64,000 nucleotides of DNA, from NCBI GenBank assembly GCA_017792465.1, contig CP051234.1:62001-126000 (forward strand). Reading direction: 5' to 3'. Shown here one piece after another: positions 8,168 through 17,126 of the stretch. A program made the translations under genes and the position numbers. This DNA comes from Filomicrobium sp. (GTDB taxonomy: Bacteria; Pseudomonadota; Alphaproteobacteria; Rhizobiales; Hyphomicrobiaceae). Below the pieces are notes generated by a model that had not been told where the DNA came from, ran no database searches, and was given only the letters and a program-made list of their open reading frames with translations. The number at the start of each line of letters is the position of its first letter. The first letter of the stretch is position 1.

Positions 8168-9736
8168 ATGGCTGAACTCAGTGCATTTCGAGATACTTCA
8201 GAGCCTGCACTGCTGAGCGACTACGATCCCAATGGTTTTTTCTGCGAATTGATGGGGGACGGCAGCGAAGAGCGTCCCCGTCTCTTGCCCTTCTGGCAAA
8301 AGCTGGAGCGACTGCCGCTGGCTGACCTGACGACGCGTGCGGCGGACGCTTTACACGAGCTCTACGAGCGTGGGGTCACGTTCACGGTCTATTCGGAGCG
8401 CGATGCCATCGACCGGACGCTTCCTTTCGACGTCATCCCTCGCGTTTTGATGGCGTCGGAGTGGGCGGGCATCGAAGCGGGCGTGAAGCAGCGCGTCAAA
8501 ACGCTGAACCTGTTTTTGAAGGACATCTACGGCAAGCAGCAGATCCTGAAGGACGGCGTCGTTCCGAAAGAATTGGTGCTAGGGAATGCCAACTACCGCA
8601 AAGAAATGGTTGGCGTAGAGCTTCCTCACGACACCTACGTGCAGATTGCCGGCATCGATTTGGTGCGCGGCGGCGATGGCGAGTTTTATGTGCTGGAAGA
8701 CAACGCGCGGACGCCTTCGGGTGTCTCCTACGTGGTTGAGAACCGCCATCTCATGCAGCGCGCATTCCCCGATCTCATCGATGGTTTCAGCGTGCGCGAT
8801 GTTTCGGACTACGGGCAGAAGCTGCGCGAAAAGCTGGTTGAAGTGGCGCCAGGCGGGCTTGATGAGCCCTCGATCGTGCTGTTGTCGCCGGGCGTCTTCA
8901 ACTCCGCCTATTACGAGCACATCTTCCTCGCCCGCGAGATGGGCGTTCCGCTTGTCGAAGGCCGCGACTTGGTGGTTATCGACAACCGGCTCTACGCCAA
9001 AACGATTTCGGGGCTGCAGTCGATCGATGTCGTTTATCGTCGGATCGATGACGACTTCCTCGATCCAAAGGCGTTCAACCCGGATAGCATGCTTGGCGTC
9101 GCGGGGATCGTCGATTGCCTGAAGGCAGGCACGGTGACGATTGCCAATGCGCCGGGGACCGGCGTCTCCGATGACAAGGCGGTTTATGCCTACATGCCGC
9201 GGATCATCAAATACTACCTCGATGAAGATCCCATCCTGTCGAATGTCGAGACTTATATTTGCCGCGAAAAGAAAGATCTCGCCTATACGCTCGAGCATCT
9301 AAGCGAGCTGGTTGTGAAGCCGGTCGGTGAATCGGGTGGCTATGGAATCGTCATCGGGCCGAAGGCTTCGAAGGAAGAACTCGATAAGTGCCGGGCCGAA
9401 CTCAAAGCCGATCCGGAGAAATTCATCGCGCAGCCGATGGTGAAGCTGTCGGTGTGTCCGACGCTTGCCGACGAAGGCGTGCGGCCGCGACATGTCGATT
9501 TGCGACCGTTCGCGGTGACCGGCAAGGAGACGTGGGTTCTGCCAGGTGGGTTGACGCGTGTGGCGCTCCGCAAGGGATCGATCGTCGTCAACTCGTCGCA
9601 AGGTGGCGGCACGAAGGATACGTGGGTTTTGACGAACGACGACGTGGTCCGAAGCGAAGGTAACCAGCCCCAGAAAAAATCTGGCGTGCAATCGCAATCT
9701 CAATCGCAAACACAGTCCGGGACGTCGGCCCTATGA
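8168..9736 (+). CDS. Circularly permuted type 2 ATP-grasp protein (split version)
   Basis: A 522-aa member of the circularly permuted ATP-grasp family (formerly DUF404/DUF407, COG2308). ATP-grasp enzymes usually join a carboxylate to an amine or thiol through an acyl-phosphate, but the substrate of this family is unknown. The signature block LEDNARTPSGVSYVVENR sits at about 176-193, YHEHIF-like SAYYEHIFLAREMGVPLVEG near 250, and the glycine-rich ATP loop VVKPVGESGGYGIVIGP near 385. The last 20 residues are a Gln/Ser repeat tail encoded by a CAATCN tract. ATG 8168 has only a weak AAAGGC site. It overlaps the next gene (alpha-E) in an ATGA, so the two are translationally coupled. Confidence 0.93.
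   Translation: MAELSAFRDTSEPALLSDYDPNGFFCELMGDGSEERPRLLPFWQKLERLPLADLTTRAADALHELYERGVTFTVYSERDAIDRTLPFDVIPRVLMASEWAGIEAGVKQRVKTLNLFLKDIYGKQQILKDGVVPKELVLGNANYRKEMVGVELPHDTYVQIAGIDLVRGGDGEFYVLEDNARTPSGVSYVVENRHLMQRAFPDLIDGFSVRDVSDYGQKLREKLVEVAPGGLDEPSIVLLSPGVFNSAYYEHIFLAREMGVPLVEGRDLVVIDNRLYAKTISGLQSIDVVYRRIDDDFLDPKAFNPDSMLGVAGIVDCLKAGTVTIANAPGTGVSDDKAVYAYMPRIIKYYLDEDPILSNVETYICREKKDLAYTLEHLSELVVKPVGESGGYGIVIGPKASKEELDKCRAELKADPEKFIAQPMVKLSVCPTLADEGVRPRHVDLRPFAVTGKETWVLPGGLTRVALRKGSIVVNSSQGGGTKDTWVLTNDDVVRSEGNQPQKKSGVQSQSQSQTQSGTSAL
9689..9718 (+). repeat. Degenerate CAATCN hexamer tract, copy 1
   Basis: About five degenerate hexamer units (CAATCG, CAATCT, CAATCG, CAAACA, CAGTCC) at the 3' end of the ATP-grasp gene, translated as a Gln-Ser/Thr tail. 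A similar tract ends the next gene (10817-10866). Confidence 0.7.
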
Positions 9737-10839
9737 ATCTACTTTCAAGGCAAGCAGAGTCCCTGTTCTGGCTGGGGCGGTATATCGAAAGGGCGGCCAG
9801 TCTCGCGCGTGTTCTGCTCGTTCAGACGGCGTTCGATCGCGGACGGCCCGATGGGGCGACGTGGGCGTGGTTGTTAGCGCTCTATCAGGAGAGCGAGGAC
9901 TTCTATCGTCACTATGACGATGCCTCGAGCCGCAACGTCATCCGCTATTTCGTCTCCGACAAAGAGCATTCCGGATCGGTTTTGAGGACGCTTGAGGCGG
10001 CGCGATCGAATGCGCGCGCGCTCAGGGCGATGATCTCGACCGAGCTTTGGATGCATACCAACCGCGCCTATAGGCGGATCAAGGATCTGCCGGAATCTGC
10101 GTTGAGCGAGATGCGGTTGGCGTCGACTTGCGAGGCTGTGCAGATTGACTGCTACGCGTTGCAGGGCATTTCCAACGCGACGCTCTATCGCGATGCGGGC
10201 TGGCGCTTCTATCAGCTCGGTCTTGAGACTGAGCGCGCGGACCAGATGAGCCGAATTCTCGATGTGCGGTTTGCCCAGCTGATGTCGGGCAGCGCTGATG
10301 ATGGAGAAGGTATCGGCGACTTTACGCACTGGTCGATGCTGCTTCGGGCGTGCGGTGGTCACCATGCCTATCGCAGGTTGGTGTCGGGGCCGTTGCAGTC
10401 TCAGAACGTTGCCCGCTTCCTGATCTTCGAGCAAAGCTTTGCGCGGTCGATTGCGTATTGCGTCGGGCGACTGGAAAGGTCGATTGACGAGTTGGATGCT
10501 GTCAACGGAACGCCGGCCTCCGAGCGCGTGAGTGAACGCATCAATCGGCTTAAGACCATGCTTCAAGACGCCCAGGAAGATACCGGTCTCGTCAAAGGGC
10601 TGCACCAGTTTAACGATGCCGTCCAACGTCAATTGATCGGGCTTACGGATGATCTAAGCGCGAGCTATTTTGGAATTGACGCTGAACCTGAAGATCTTGT
10701 GGTCGATGAAACTCCGGCCAAAGAAGAGCCTGACTGGGTCGTTGACGAAGATGAAGAAGAAAGTGATGCCGAAAAGGAGCCAGAAAAAGTAGCGGCTGGA
10801 GAGCAAAGCGCCTCGGCACAATCCCAATCGCAATCCTAA
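9733..10839 (+). CDS. Alpha-E domain protein (DUF403, COG2307)
   Basis: A 368-aa all-helical alpha-E domain protein. The N-terminal SRQAESLFWLGRYIERA is the family hallmark, and DEL.AVNGTP-like and NRLKTMLQDAQE segments follow. Alpha-E proteins accompany circularly permuted ATP-grasp proteins, either as neighbours or fused to them, but their biochemical role has not been defined to my knowledge. The start overlaps the ATP-grasp stop (ATGA). The last 55 residues are acidic (DEDEEESDAEKEPEK) and end in a Gln/Ser repeat, so they are probably disordered. The same two-domain pair recurs as one fused protein at 14345-17122. Confidence 0.93.
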   Translation: MNLLSRQAESLFWLGRYIERAASLARVLLVQTAFDRGRPDGATWAWLLALYQESEDFYRHYDDASSRNVIRYFVSDKEHSGSVLRTLEAARSNARALRAMISTELWMHTNRAYRRIKDLPESALSEMRLASTCEAVQIDCYALQGISNATLYRDAGWRFYQLGLETERADQMSRILDVRFAQLMSGSADDGEGIGDFTHWSMLLRACGGHHAYRRLVSGPLQSQNVARFLIFEQSFARSIAYCVGRLERSIDELDAVNGTPASERVSERINRLKTMLQDAQEDTGLVKGLHQFNDAVQRQLIGLTDDLSASYFGIDAEPEDLVVDETPAKEEPDWVVDEDEEESDAEKEPEKVAAGEQSASAQSQSQS

Positions 10840-10866
10840 CCTCGAACCCAATCCCAATCACAATAA
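10817..10866 (+). repeat. Degenerate CAATCN hexamer tract, copy 2
   Basis: Units such as CAATCC, CAATCG, CAATCC, CAATCC, CAATCA and CAATAA, broken by a CTCGAAC insert. The tract spans the stop codon of the alpha-E gene and runs into the spacer, so it is not kept only for coding reasons. Related to the tract at 9689-9718. Confidence 0.65.
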
Positions 10867-10932
10867 CAGAATTAGCTGACGCTCGAATCGTCGGCTGCCC
10901 TGTCGTGAGCAAAGTCTCAGGAGAACTTCTAC

Positions 10933-13900
10933 GTGTCGATCAAAGTCGCTCTCACTCACCGTACGAGCTATCTGTATGACCGTCACGTGACGCTGAGCCC
11001 TCAAGTCATCCGACTGCGTCCGGCGCCACATAGCAGAACCAAGATCCTCAGCTATTCGCTGACGCTTATGCCGAAGGATCATTTTCTTAATTGGCAGCAG
11101 GACCCGTTCGGCAACTTCCTGGCTCGCATGACACCCAACGAGTTGTCGAAGGAGTTGTCGGTCACGGTTGACCTGGTCGCCGAAATGGCGGTGCTCAACC
11201 CGTTCGACTTTTTCATCGAGGAATATGCGCGGGATTGGCCGTTTGCTTATGGCGAGGCGGTCAAAGAGGATCTGCGGCCGTATCTCAAAGTCGAGGCGCC
11301 GGGCCCGAAGCTTGCCACCTTCCTTTCAAATTTGAAGTTTGCCAAAGGCGCGACCACGATCGACATCGTCGTCGACCTCAACCAGCGCCTTGAGAAGCAT
11401 ATCGACTATCTCATTCGTATGGAGCCGGGCGTTCAAGCGCCGGAAGAGACGTTGACGAAACGCTCGGGCTCCTGTCGCGATACGAGCTGGCTGCTTGTGC
11501 ACATTCTGCGGCACATGGGTTTGGCTGCAAGGTTTGTCTCGGGCTACCTCATTCAGCTGAAGCCGGACGTGAAGCCGCTTGATGGTCCGGCTGGGGCGGA
11601 AGAGGATTTCACCGACCTGCACGCGTGGGCGGAGGTCTATCTGCCGGGTGCGGGCTGGGTCGGGCTAGACCCAACCTCCGGACTGTTGGCCAGCGAAGGT
11701 CACATCCCGCTGGCGGCGACGCCAAGCCCGCAGTCAGCGGCGCCGATTTCGGGTGCGCACTCGAAGGCGGAAGTCGAATTCGAATTCGAGATGAGCGTCA
11801 AGCGGATCGCTGAATCGCCGCGCGTGACGAAGCCTTACAGCGAACCGCAATGGAACGAAATTCTGAAGCTTGGCGACAAGGTCGATAAGCGCCTGAAAGA
11901 AAGCGATGTGCGCCTGACGATGGGCGGCGAGCCGACGTTCGTTTCGGCCACCGATATGGAGGGCGGCGAATGGATGAACCAGGCTGTCGGTCCGACGAAA
12001 CGCAACTACGCGGAAAATCTCGTCAGGCATCTGGCGGCCAGTTTTGCGCCCGGCGGATTGATGCACTTCGGGCAAGGCAAATGGTATCCGGGCGAGCAGC
12101 TGCCGCGCTGGGCATTTGCCTGTTATTGGCGTTGTGACGGCGAGCCGTTGTGGGAGCGCCCGGAGCTCGTCGATACCGAAGTTCCGGTGAAGCCTGCGGA
12201 TATCGAGACGACGCGAGAATTCGCGTCCAAGCTGTGTGAGCAGTTGGGCCTGCCTTCCGATAGCGCGATGCCGGCCTATGAAGATGCTGCGCACTTTGCC
12301 CTTGTCGAGCAGAAGCTGCCCGCCAATTTGACGGTCGAGGACAACAAGCTCGAAGACGAGGCCGAGCGTGCCCGCGTCGTCAAGGCATTCGATAACGGAT
12401 TGGCGAACGCAGCCGGATACGTTCTGCCGCTGCAGGCCTGGCAATCGCAGGCGGGTCGGCGCTGGGCCACGGAGCGGTGGCAGTTCCGGCGCGGCAAGTT
12501 GTTCCTGGTGCCTGGCGACTCACCGGTCGGTTTCCGTTTGCCGCTTGGTGGCTTGCCCTACCTGACGCCGGTGAACTATCCGCACGTGCAGCCCGACGAC
12601 ACGTTGATGCAGCGCGAGCCGCTACCGGAGCGACGTACCCTCTTGCAGCAGCGACGCATCGTGACGCTTGATGCGCCGCCGATCAGTTCGGCGAGCCTGA
12701 ACGAGATTTCTGGCAGTGTGCGAACGGCGATGGCGATCGAGCCGCGCGACGGCCATTTGTGCATCTTCATGCCGCCACTTCCCAATGCTGCCGACTATGC
12801 GGCTCTTGTCGCGGCGATCGAAGAGGCGGCTGCCTCGATCAACCAGCCGGTTCATATCGAAGGATATGAACCGCCGTACGATCCGCGTTTGAATGTGATC
12901 AAGGTGACGCCAGACCCTGGCGTGATCGAGGTCAACATTCACCCGACGACGGACTGGCGCGAGCAGGTCGAGATTACCGAGACGCTTTATGACGCGGCGT
13001 TCCAGTGCCGGCTTGGAACCGAGAAGTTCATGATCGACGGCCGCCACTCAGGCACCGGAGGGGGCAACCATATCGTCGTCGGCGGGGCGTCTCCTGAAGA
13101 CAGTCCTTTCCTGCGCCGCCCGGATCTTCTGGCGAGCCTGATTACTTATTGGCAGCACCATCCATCGCTGTCCTATCTCTTCTCGGGGATGTTCATCGGT
13201 CCGACGAGCCAGGCGCCGCGTGTCGATGAAGCGCGTCATGAAGGTCTTTACGAACTGGAGATCGCCCTCAATCAGGTTCCGGGTCCGGATCAGCAACAAC
13301 TGCCGTTGTGGCTTGTCGACCGGCTGTTCCGCAACCTGCTGATCGACGTCACCGGCAATACGCACCGGGCGGAGATCTGTATCGACAAACTGTATTCGCC
13401 GGACGGTCCGACGGGGCGTCTCGGGCTTGTCGAGTTCCGGTCGTTTGAAATGCCGCCGCATGCGCGCATGAGCCTTGCGCAGCAGTTGCTGTTGCGGGCG
13501 CTCATTTCGCGGTTCTGGGATTCGCCTTACAAGGGCCGGCTCACGCGCTGGGGCACCGATCTGCATGACCGGTTCATGTTGCCGCATTTCGTCTGGCAGG
13601 ATTTCGTATCCGTTCTGGACGATCTGGAGGCGCACGGCTTCAAGTTCGATCATGAATGGTTTGCGCCGCACTTCGAGTTCCGTTTCCCGTTGTTCGGCCA
13701 CGTCACCTATGACGGTGTCAAAATCGAGCTTAGGCAGGCGCTGGAGCCCTGGCATGTGATGGGCGAACAGGGAATCATCGGCGGCACGGCGCGTTATGTC
13801 GATTCGTCGCTGGAGCGTTTGCAGGTCAAAGTCTCCGGCATGACCAGCGACCGGCACGTCGTCGTTTGTGGCGGTCAGAGGGTGCCACTTGCGGAGACCG

Positions 13901-14226
13901 GAATGCAGGGTGAAGGCGTGGCTGGCATCCGCTATCGCGCCTGGCAGCCGCCGATGTGTCTGCATCCGACGATCGGCGTTCATACGCCGTTGGTTTTCGA
14001 CCTGATCGACACCTGGTCAGGGCGCTCGCTCGGCGGGTGCCGCTATCATGTCGCACATCCAGGCGGCAAGTATTTCGATACGATGCCTGTTAACTCTTTT
14101 GAGGCCGAAGGCCGTCGCCATGCGCGATTCGAGCCGATGGGGCACACGCCTGGGCCGATGCAGGCGCCGGATGCCAAGCGCAATCCGGATTATCCGGCAA
14201 CGCTGGACTTGAGGTTATTCAGCTAA
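10933..14226 (+). CDS. Transglutaminase-like protease fused to DUF2126
   Basis: A 1,097-aa two-part protein. Residues 1-270 are a bacterial transglutaminase-like cysteine protease unit: an N-terminal beta domain, then Cys181 in RSGSCRDTSWL, His230 in DLHAWAEVYLPG and Asp246 in VGLDPTSG. Residues from about 325 to the end are DUF2126 (COG4196), opening RLTMGGEPTFVSATD and carrying the glycine-rich block HSGTGGGNHIVVGG near 705-718 and FRSFEMPPHARMSL. I recall a proposal that DUF2126 is an amide-bond ligase of the glutamine synthetase/GCS2 fold; treat that as unverified. It starts with GTG after AGGAGA. It has no signal peptide. It follows the split ATP-grasp/alpha-E pair by 93 bp and is probably in the same operon. 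Confidence 0.92.
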   Translation: MSIKVALTHRTSYLYDRHVTLSPQVIRLRPAPHSRTKILSYSLTLMPKDHFLNWQQDPFGNFLARMTPNELSKELSVTVDLVAEMAVLNPFDFFIEEYARDWPFAYGEAVKEDLRPYLKVEAPGPKLATFLSNLKFAKGATTIDIVVDLNQRLEKHIDYLIRMEPGVQAPEETLTKRSGSCRDTSWLLVHILRHMGLAARFVSGYLIQLKPDVKPLDGPAGAEEDFTDLHAWAEVYLPGAGWVGLDPTSGLLASEGHIPLAATPSPQSAAPISGAHSKAEVEFEFEMSVKRIAESPRVTKPYSEPQWNEILKLGDKVDKRLKESDVRLTMGGEPTFVSATDMEGGEWMNQAVGPTKRNYAENLVRHLAASFAPGGLMHFGQGKWYPGEQLPRWAFACYWRCDGEPLWERPELVDTEVPVKPADIETTREFASKLCEQLGLPSDSAMPAYEDAAHFALVEQKLPANLTVEDNKLEDEAERARVVKAFDNGLANAAGYVLPLQAWQSQAGRRWATERWQFRRGKLFLVPGDSPVGFRLPLGGLPYLTPVNYPHVQPDDTLMQREPLPERRTLLQQRRIVTLDAPPISSASLNEISGSVRTAMAIEPRDGHLCIFMPPLPNAADYAALVAAIEEAAASINQPVHIEGYEPPYDPRLNVIKVTPDPGVIEVNIHPTTDWREQVEITETLYDAAFQCRLGTEKFMIDGRHSGTGGGNHIVVGGASPEDSPFLRRPDLLASLITYWQHHPSLSYLFSGMFIGPTSQAPRVDEARHEGLYELEIALNQVPGPDQQQLPLWLVDRLFRNLLIDVTGNTHRAEICIDKLYSPDGPTGRLGLVEFRSFEMPPHARMSLAQQLLLRALISRFWDSPYKGRLTRWGTDLHDRFMLPHFVWQDFVSVLDDLEAHGFKFDHEWFAPHFEFRFPLFGHVTYDGVKIELRQALEPWHVMGEQGIIGGTARYVDSSLERLQVKVSGMTSDRHVVVCGGQRVPLAETGMQGEGVAGIRYRAWQPPMCLHPTIGVHTPLVFDLIDTWSGRSLGGCRYHVAHPGGKYFDTMPVNSFEAEGRRHARFEPMGHTPGPMQAPDAKRNPDYPATLDLRLFS

Positions 14227-14344
14227 CTTCATACAGTTCTAGCAGGACAAAATCGTTACCATATTGCATCAATGGAGTTGTACATTGGTGAGTCGCGGGT
14301 GCATTGCCCGTTGTTTGGGCGCGAATTGATGTAGGTTTGGTACT

Positions 14345-17122
14345 GTGGCGTCTTGGTTGCGTGACTGGTTCGGACTGTCTCCTAGCAATACGAAAGCAGA
14401 GACCGGTACCGCGACGATGACTGTGGAACTGACACCTACACCTGATGTTGCCGAATCTGCACCCGCAGGTCCGGATGGGGCCTACATTGACTCGTTCCAG
14501 AACGACTGTGGACCAGGACCCGATCAGGAAATGACATCAACGGCTCCTAATATGGTGGCGTCGCCGCCTGAGACTGCCGAAGGGTTCTATAAGCCGCAGC
14601 CTGGGACCTTCGACGAGATGGTCGCGGCCGATGGCAGCCTGCGTCCGGCGTGGGGTGCCTGCGCCGAGTGGTTCCGGAAAACGTCGCTGCCTTACCAAAA
14701 GGGTCTCGCTCAAAAGATCGAGCGGCTGGTCTACGAGAACTTCTCGAATTCCACGCGTGGTGGGCAGTCCTGGCATCTAGATCTCATGCCGCTCGTCTTC
14801 GATGCTGAAGCTTGGGCCGGGATCGAGCGTGCGGCTATTCAGCGTGCGCGCCTTTATAATGCGCTGCTGGCCGACCTTTATGGTCCGCAAGAGTCATTCA
14901 ATCAGGGTCTCATTCCTCCGGCACTCATCCTGAGCGATGAAAGCTATTTGAGACCGATGCACGGAGTTGCGCCGGAGCGGGGACATTTAACCTTCCTTGC
15001 TTTGGATTTCGCGCGCGACCCGTTGGGCAACTGGCGCATCATCGATGCGCATACCGAGACGCCGGCGGGCCACGGGTTTGCTCTCGCCAACCGCACCGTA
15101 TTGGGTGAGGTGGCCGGGACGCTGTTCCGCCATACGCAGGCGCTTCGAATCGGCAATTTCTATCAAGACCTGATCGAAGATCTGCTTGAACGAGCCGGCG
15201 TCGAAGATCCGTTGATCGCCGTCTTGGCTCCGCCACCTGATTCGTCGGCCTTTTTCGGGCACTCCTTCATGGCGCGCTATATGCGCCAGAAGCGTGTGCA
15301 GGGTTCGGACCTGCGTGTGGTCGGCAACCGGGTCTATCTCAAGACGATTGCCGGTCTCAAAAAGATCGATTTGCTGGTCCGCGCGGTTGAGGGTCATAAG
15401 GCCGATCCGCTTGAGCTTTCACCCGATGGCTTCGATGGCCCGGTCGGCTTGGTCGAAGCCTGTCGGCAGGATCCAAATATCATGGTCAACGCGCTGGGCA
15501 CGGCCGTTGTCGAAAACCGCGGGTTGTCTGGCTATCTGTCTGCGCTGTCGCAGAAGTTCCTGGGCGAAGAGCTTTATGTCCCCGATACGCCGCGCCTGTG
15601 GCTTGGCGATGTGGTGGCTCGCGAGCAGGTTCTGGCCAATCTCGACCGTCACATCATTCACGATGCGCAGGAAGGCACCGGCAGTCCCGGAGAGGCCGTG
15701 CAGGGCCGCAGTTCTGTTGGGATGAGCGCGAAAGAGCGTGAGGCGCTTGAGGCAGAGGTTCGCTTCAACGCTGCTCGTCTGGTTGCCGAGCTGCCGGTTG
15801 GTTACGCGACGGCGCCTGCTTGGACGCCTGATGGCCTGCGCCCAGAGCCTTATGCGCTACGCGTCTACGTCAGCAACATCGGTGGAGAATTCCAGGTCAT
15901 GCCTGGCGGTCTCGCGTTGTCGATCGACGAGGGAGCGACGGTTGCGCTCAGTTCTTCGCGGTCAATGTCGCGGGATGTCTGGGTCGTGAAGCCGGAAGAG
16001 GCTCAGCCAAGTTTGAGCCTGACGCGCATTACCAGCCAGCATGCGACGGTGCAGCGGCACTCGAAGGGGCTGGAAAGCCGTGCCGCGGATAACCTGTACT
16101 GGCTTGGGCGCTACTGTGAGCGGGCCGACGGAACGCTGCGTATCATTCGCCAGACGCTTGAGCGCAGTGCTGCAGACTTGTTGGCGCTGTCGTCGAGCCA
16201 GAGGCCGATCAGGGTGCTGCGCGCCATCCTGGAGAAGGAAGAGGCGCATCAGGTCAATCGCAAGACCATCGATGCGGAAGCGGCGTCGCTTTGGTCGTCT
16301 CTCACGGACCTGTGCACCAGTAGCGAGCGGATGCAAAGTCTGCCGAGCACGCTTCAGCATATCCGTCAGATTTCGGTGCAATGCCGGGATATGCTGTCGG
16401 AAGACAGCTGGCGCATTCTTTCCAGCCTTTCGCCGGAAAACGAAAGCTGCCAGCTTCCCGCACCGCAGGTCGATAAGGAGACCGCGGCTGGCGCTGCCAT
16501 CACGAACGCGCTGGACATCATTGAAGCCGCCGATGGATTGCTCGATCGGCTCGCGGCGTTCAACGGCATGTCGCATGAGAACATGACGCGTCAGAACGGC
16601 TGGCTATTCCAGGATCTTGGGCGCCGCATCGAACGTGCGCTGCAGTTGTCGACGTTGCTGCTTTCGCTGTTCGAGACGAGCGAAGGGCCCGATCTCGACA
16701 GCGATGACATGTTCTTTGCCATGCAGGCGGCCGATAGCTTCATCACGTTCCGTTCGCGCTACCGGTTCGCGCCCGAGCTTCATCTGGTGCTCGACCTGCT
16801 CGTTATCGATGAGCGCAACCCGCGCGGGCTTGCTTATCAGCTGGCGCTGATTTCCGAGCACATCAGCCGACTGCCGAAATCGTCCGACGATGCCGTTCGC
16901 GCGCCCGACCAGAGGCTTGCGCTGGATTTGCTGACCAAGGTTCGTCTGGCCGATGTCGAAGAGATGGCGGCGGTCGATCCTGCGGGTAACCGTCCGGTGC
17001 TGAGCGCGCTTCTGACGGAACTCAATCGTGAGTTGCCGCATCTGTCGGAACTCATCTCGCGTCAATATTTCAGTCTGGCCGACGAGCAGCCACAGCGGCT
17101 CGATTTTAATAGCCAGCGGTGA
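14345..17122 (+). CDS. Fused circularly permuted ATP-grasp / alpha-E protein
   Basis: A 925-aa fusion of the two domains that are separate genes at 8168-10839. Residues 1-75 are low-complexity and probably disordered; about 80-560 are the permuted ATP-grasp part; about 575-915 are the alpha-E part, opening LESRAADNLYWLGRYCERA. The ATP-grasp signature differs from the split copy: where that one has EDNARTPSG, this reads DAHTETPAG (from Asp234), so the two probably differ in metal or substrate binding. The GTG at 14345 gives the longest reading; an ATG at 14417 is an alternative and neither has a strong ribosome site. A transglutaminase gene begins 4 bp after its stop. Confidence 0.9.
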   Translation: MASWLRDWFGLSPSNTKAETGTATMTVELTPTPDVAESAPAGPDGAYIDSFQNDCGPGPDQEMTSTAPNMVASPPETAEGFYKPQPGTFDEMVAADGSLRPAWGACAEWFRKTSLPYQKGLAQKIERLVYENFSNSTRGGQSWHLDLMPLVFDAEAWAGIERAAIQRARLYNALLADLYGPQESFNQGLIPPALILSDESYLRPMHGVAPERGHLTFLALDFARDPLGNWRIIDAHTETPAGHGFALANRTVLGEVAGTLFRHTQALRIGNFYQDLIEDLLERAGVEDPLIAVLAPPPDSSAFFGHSFMARYMRQKRVQGSDLRVVGNRVYLKTIAGLKKIDLLVRAVEGHKADPLELSPDGFDGPVGLVEACRQDPNIMVNALGTAVVENRGLSGYLSALSQKFLGEELYVPDTPRLWLGDVVAREQVLANLDRHIIHDAQEGTGSPGEAVQGRSSVGMSAKEREALEAEVRFNAARLVAELPVGYATAPAWTPDGLRPEPYALRVYVSNIGGEFQVMPGGLALSIDEGATVALSSSRSMSRDVWVVKPEEAQPSLSLTRITSQHATVQRHSKGLESRAADNLYWLGRYCERADGTLRIIRQTLERSAADLLALSSSQRPIRVLRAILEKEEAHQVNRKTIDAEAASLWSSLTDLCTSSERMQSLPSTLQHIRQISVQCRDMLSEDSWRILSSLSPENESCQLPAPQVDKETAAGAAITNALDIIEAADGLLDRLAAFNGMSHENMTRQNGWLFQDLGRRIERALQLSTLLLSLFETSEGPDLDSDDMFFAMQAADSFITFRSRYRFAPELHLVLDLLVIDERNPRGLAYQLALISEHISRLPKSSDDAVRAPDQRLALDLLTKVRLADVEEMAAVDPAGNRPVLSALLTELNRELPHLSELISRQYFSLADEQPQRLDFNSQR

Positions 17123-17126
17123 GCCA

